Positions 60,899-64,000 of a stretch of 64,000 nucleotides of DNA are shown piece by piece (position 1 is the stretch's first letter; every line of letters starts with the position of its first letter). The notes under the pieces were generated by a model, which saw only the letters and a program-made list of their open reading frames with translations, did not search any database and was not told the origin of the DNA. The position numbers and the translations under genes are program-made. The stretch is from Adenanthera pavonina (taxonomy: Eukaryota > Streptophyta > Magnoliopsida > Fabales > Fabaceae), in NCBI GenBank assembly GCA_026686845.1, contig JAIVEN010000012.1, forward strand, positions 14,758,501-14,822,500, in the 5' to 3' direction.

Positions 60899-61864
60899 CT
60901 CCATCATCTAACAGTATACATACCACGATATATATATATATAAATAGTACACACAACCTATCAGTACCGTGGTATGAATGGAATAAGCATATATATATAC
61001 AGATACACGTACTATCGTATAACATAGTCAATACAATATAAACAAACACCCGGTTACCTCAATTGTCGTTACCACACCTACACACGAGTTCCACAAGCTT
61101 CCTTGAACTGTCCAGTATGCGTGAACCCCTCTTGAATAGCCAACAACCTTTATAATGCCACAATTCTTCCATTAGCACAATATACCAACAAATCAAACCT
61201 CACAATTCAACCACATTAACCTAACCCAAGGTTCCAACACCCTTTTCATGCATCAATAAGCTCTTAGGGATTACTCAAACACCACACAACCTCAAACACC
61301 TCGGATTCCTAAGAGCCATTACCGAAAACAACCTAGGGTTAAGCTCTAAACATACATAATCCCTTCAAAACTCACATTCAAGCAACAAGAATACCAAAAC
61401 ACGTTCCATTAACCTCAAATCACCCATTTCAATCGGTGGATTTCGCCCCAACTCGGAAATCCAACCATACAACCGAAAATCCCAAATTTCAACCGAAGAA
61501 AATGGAGAGGGAGGAGTAGGGAACGCTTACCAACTTAAATCCAAGCTCCCAATGGACGAGAATCACTCTGGGACACCGAAAATACTGAACCCTAGCACTG
61601 CTCCTCGTCTCTCTGCGTTGCTCCTTTCATTTTCTTTCTTTCTGTCGCGTCCGACTGATCTGGATTTAAACGATTTTTCCGACTCTCGCCGCGGCTCCAC
61701 CAAATTATCCGGAACAATACCACTGGAAAGCTTCTAGCCGCGGCGGCCCTGCTCCTCGCCGCGGCGTGGAGCTCCTCCAGACTCCACTTGAGCCTTCCTC
61801 CGTCTTGTTTCCTCGGTCCTGAACTCAATGCCAAGAAAAGTATCATGAGGGGCATTACAATTTA

Positions 61865-62570
61865 GATAAAGATTGTTGCTCTTTAGATTAAAATTTTTTT
61901 TTAAAAAGTTTGTTTCATGTTGAATTCAAAATTTTTAAAAGATTGATATAAGAAAACCAGAATTTTGGGATGAATTTTTTGACAGAAACAAGTCCGTCTT
62001 AATTTTGTAGGGAAAATTTCATAAATCTATCACAAAATCCATTAGAAAAAATTTGAGATGAGTTAAAATGTGACGAATATGACCTGTCACAAAATCTGTT
62101 ACAAGGCCAAAATCCGTCAAAAAATTTGCTTAATTCATCTCAAATTTCCAATTTTTTTTGTAGTTCTACACACTGTAAGTGTAAATCATCTTTTGACATA
62201 AACTCAGTACATTTAATTGGTTATCCCAAGTTCCAAAATTATAATTCGAAGAACTGCACATAAAAATTAAAAATAAATGATTTTACTGAAAAATATAAAA
62301 GTAGATGAAAAAAATTGGCCAATAGGAAGTAAATAAAAATTTATCAAATGTTTCACCAACAAAAATTGTTGATGGATAATTTCTATAGGTATATATATGT
62401 ATCTCTAAAGCATTTTTTGAGTTATAAAACCTACTCTGGCCATAATATAACCCTTATCAGCTCACCTAAACTTTTCACTTATTTAGAAAGTTAGAAAGAA
62501 TAGATAAATAAGAAACAATCATAACAGTATTTTTTCCTCGTCCAAAATCTCTTCAAAATTACAAGCCAGA
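61865..62570. other. Intergenic sequence with a possible CACTA-type end
   Basis: No gene. From about 61960 to 62167 there are repeated GTCACAAAATC/AATTTTGT-type words, an inverted pair AAATTTGAGATGA / TCATCTCAAATTT (about 62049 and 62138) and an end-like TTTTTTTTGTAGT at about 62154-62166. This resembles the subterminal and terminal part of another CACTA-type element, but the last base of the motif is not canonical. Confidence 0.35.
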
Positions 62571-62605
62571 CACTACGCAATTTTGGGTTTTAATGGCGCT
62601 AAATA

Positions 62606-63120
62606 GTTAGCATTTCTAAAAAACACGCTAACTAAAATAGGCGAAGAATATTTTAGTTGGCATTTCCAGAAGAAACGTCAAAAAAAGCAAGTTGCTTTAA
62701 TTGGCGTTTCTTCCGGAAAGACCAACTAAAATAATTTAAAAATTAAAAAAAAGAAAAAATACTTTAGTTGGTATTTCCAAAATAAACACCAACTAAAGCA
62801 TGAACTTAGTTGCCGTTTCTTCTGGAAACGCCAACTAAAATGATTTAAAAAAAAAAGAAAAAATAATTTAGTTGGCGTTTCCAAAAGAAACGCCAACTAA
62901 AGTACTTGTGTTAGTTGGCGTTTATTCTAGAAATACTAACTAAAATGATTTAAAAATAAAAAAAATATTTTAGCTGGCATTTACATAAAAAAGGTCAACT
63001 AAAAAAGGTTAAATTAGTTAGCGTTTCCATTGAAAATGCCAACTATTGTAATTATTAAATTAAAGATAAATTAAAATATAAATAAATTAATTAGCGTTTA
63101 ACCAGAAAACGCCATCTAAG
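62606..63120 (+). repeat. Subterminal hairpin array
   Basis: About ten units at roughly 45-60-bp spacing, each an imperfect palindrome of TTAGTTGGCGTTTC and GAAACGCCAACTAA arms around a short loop. The best is at 62867-62901. Separators are A/T-rich. Confidence 0.85.
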
Positions 63121-63139
63121 TCCTTCTGAATCTTAAATT

Positions 63140-63843
63140 CCCTCCTTTATTTTTAGTCACAAGCTCAGCCAAGTTTCTCGCGCGTCCTTGCTCAGACTCC
63201 TCGTGCTCTCATTTTCAATCGCGTACTTGGCCAATTTCCTCTTCCTTCCTCAAACGCCTCTCCTGGCCATTGCGTTGAAGCTCACCCTTTTCCGACAAAC
63301 GTTTCTTCCCGTCCACTGTGTTGTTGCCAACAACGTCGTCTTCTTCACCTTTTTCTGGTATCCACGAAGCCTCCACCATCTCTGCTTCCTTTCGCTCTTC
63401 GGCTTCCATCTTCATTTTAGAAAGTCATCACTGCTTTTTTCTCAGGGGTCGTCTTCTTCCTCAACATGACCTTGTGCAACCCATCTCCCATTTAGCTTGA
63501 TCAGCTATCGTCTCTTCCACTCCATATCAAGAATCTGCTTTGTGTTTGTGGGTCGCGGGTGCTGTGGTTAATGGATTTGTTCTCCTCTGTTCTTCCACTC
63601 ACCGTGTTCTATTTGCTCTCTCACTTTTTGGGAGCTCGTGTGCTTTTGCATCTGCTTTTGCTTCTCGAGGTTTTCACTCCTGACTCAAACGGATCTCCAT
63701 ACCAGCAGCTAGGGTTCACAAAAAGGAGGTAAATCATGCTTTTGATGTTGATTTTAATCTATTTTGATGGGTTGGAAGTGGGCTTCGACTAGTTTGCCTA
63801 TGTTTATTTTACCTTCTTTCTAGGATTTCAACACTTGGTCAAG
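63140..63843 (+). other. CT-rich leader with a possible intron and small exon
   Basis: Composition changes sharply to CT-rich at about 63140. Possible splice signals: donor GAG/GTAAAT at 63729, pyrimidine tract and acceptor CTTTCTAG ending at 63823, a 20-nt exon 63824-63843, and donor CAAG/GTAAGT at 63844. The frames in it (for example 63188-63469) do not resemble a known protein. I read it as a transcript leader. Confidence 0.4.
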
Positions 63844-64000
63844 GTAAGTGGAAAAAGAAAGTTGCTATACTGCTTCTAGACTTTAATGGGAACCAAACAA
63901 ATATTAACTTGGTTATGTTTGACAATTTGAAAGTTTGAAGAGCCCAAGACAAAGACAAGGGGGATCAATGACTATTTTGTTTGTCTCCTTTCATAATATT

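Larger units (their letters stand above)
51141..61859 (-). mobile_element. Solo Tekay-type LTR (F), split by element E
   Basis: Pieces 51141-52031 and 60902-61859, about 1.85 kb, bounded by TGTAACATCC and GGGGCATTACA, with a perfect ATTTA duplication (51136-51140, 61860-61864). The two pieces rejoin exactly as in the uninterrupted LTR D (around 42270-42290, opposite strand). It has the GGAGGATAAGG minisatellite (inverted) and a deletion after CTGGGGCC (about 51287) relative to D. Confidence 0.9.
62571..64000 (+). mobile_element. CACTA-type element, 5' end (partial)
   Basis: Starts CACTACGCAATTTTGGG at 62571. It is followed by about ten palindromic subterminal units (62606-63120) and then a CT-rich leader (63140-63730). 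The sequence continues past the right edge, so neither the other end nor a transposase is visible. Terminus plus a dense subterminal hairpin array is the normal look of a CACTA end. Confidence 0.7.

Noticed and set aside
63188..63469. 93-codon hydrophobic frame as a membrane protein
   Set aside because: The CT-rich sequence gives Leu/Phe/Ser-rich translations in several frames. No homology is recognised and it sits in a probable leader.

Overview
This is a plant nuclear DNA window made almost entirely of transposable elements. I found no host gene I would defend. The clades present (CACTA elements with TNP2, Copia Sireviruses with an extra ORF, Gypsy chromoviruses of the Tekay/Del type, a Cassandra element carrying 5S rRNA-like sequence, Stowaway-like and Mutator-like MITEs) point to a flowering plant. 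I think a dicot, possibly a legume, but the sequence does not prove that. Reading frames are heavily decayed, as expected of a methylated intergenic block. The one exception is a young Gypsy element at 52032-60898.

Layout. (1) 1-19350: the end of a CACTA DNA transposon on the minus strand. It holds a broken TNP2 transposase (1182-4360), a second broken gene of the Transposase_24 type (96-1040), a non-coding leader, and the terminal sequence at 19338-19350. Two Sirevirus insertions sit inside it: a solo LTR (4798-6460, TSD CTATC) and a nearly complete element on the minus strand (9199-19150). The CACTA element itself seems to have landed in a Tekay LTR, whose remainder is 19351-20293. (2) 20302-41276: a four-level nest. 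A minus-strand Sirevirus-type LTR is split by a plus-strand Tekay element (20665-40172, TSD AAGAT). That element's 3' LTR is split by a plus-strand Sirevirus (28841-39333, TSD AGTAG), whose reverse transcriptase is split by a solo Cassandra LTR (33577-34015, TSD CAACA). (3) 41307-43637: a solo Tekay LTR (TSD GGATG). (4) 43643-51135: AT-rich sequence with a decayed triplicated repeat, a Stowaway-like MITE (46674-46938), a probable Copia LTR remnant and a Mutator-like foldback MITE (49308-49693, 10-bp TSD). (5) 51141-61859: a solo Tekay LTR (TSD ATTTA) split by the young minus-strand Tekay element, whose gag-pol frame is interrupted by a single TAG. (6) 62571-64000: the start of a second CACTA-type element with about ten hairpin-forming subterminal units, then a CT-rich leader with a possible short intron and 20-nt exon.

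How the parts relate. The LTR elements encode the usual gag, protease, integrase and reverse transcriptase/RNase H. Both Sireviruses also carry a third ORF after RNase H. Order of insertion can be read from the nesting and the target-site duplications. The points I consider most worth a second look are: the palindrome-rich motif array in the Sirevirus LTRs, which recurs in the pol-ORF3 spacer; the Sirevirus whose two 792-bp LTRs both lack the TATA-containing segment; the hairpin array and possible spliced leader at the right edge; and the near-intact Gypsy element with no clean target-site duplication.
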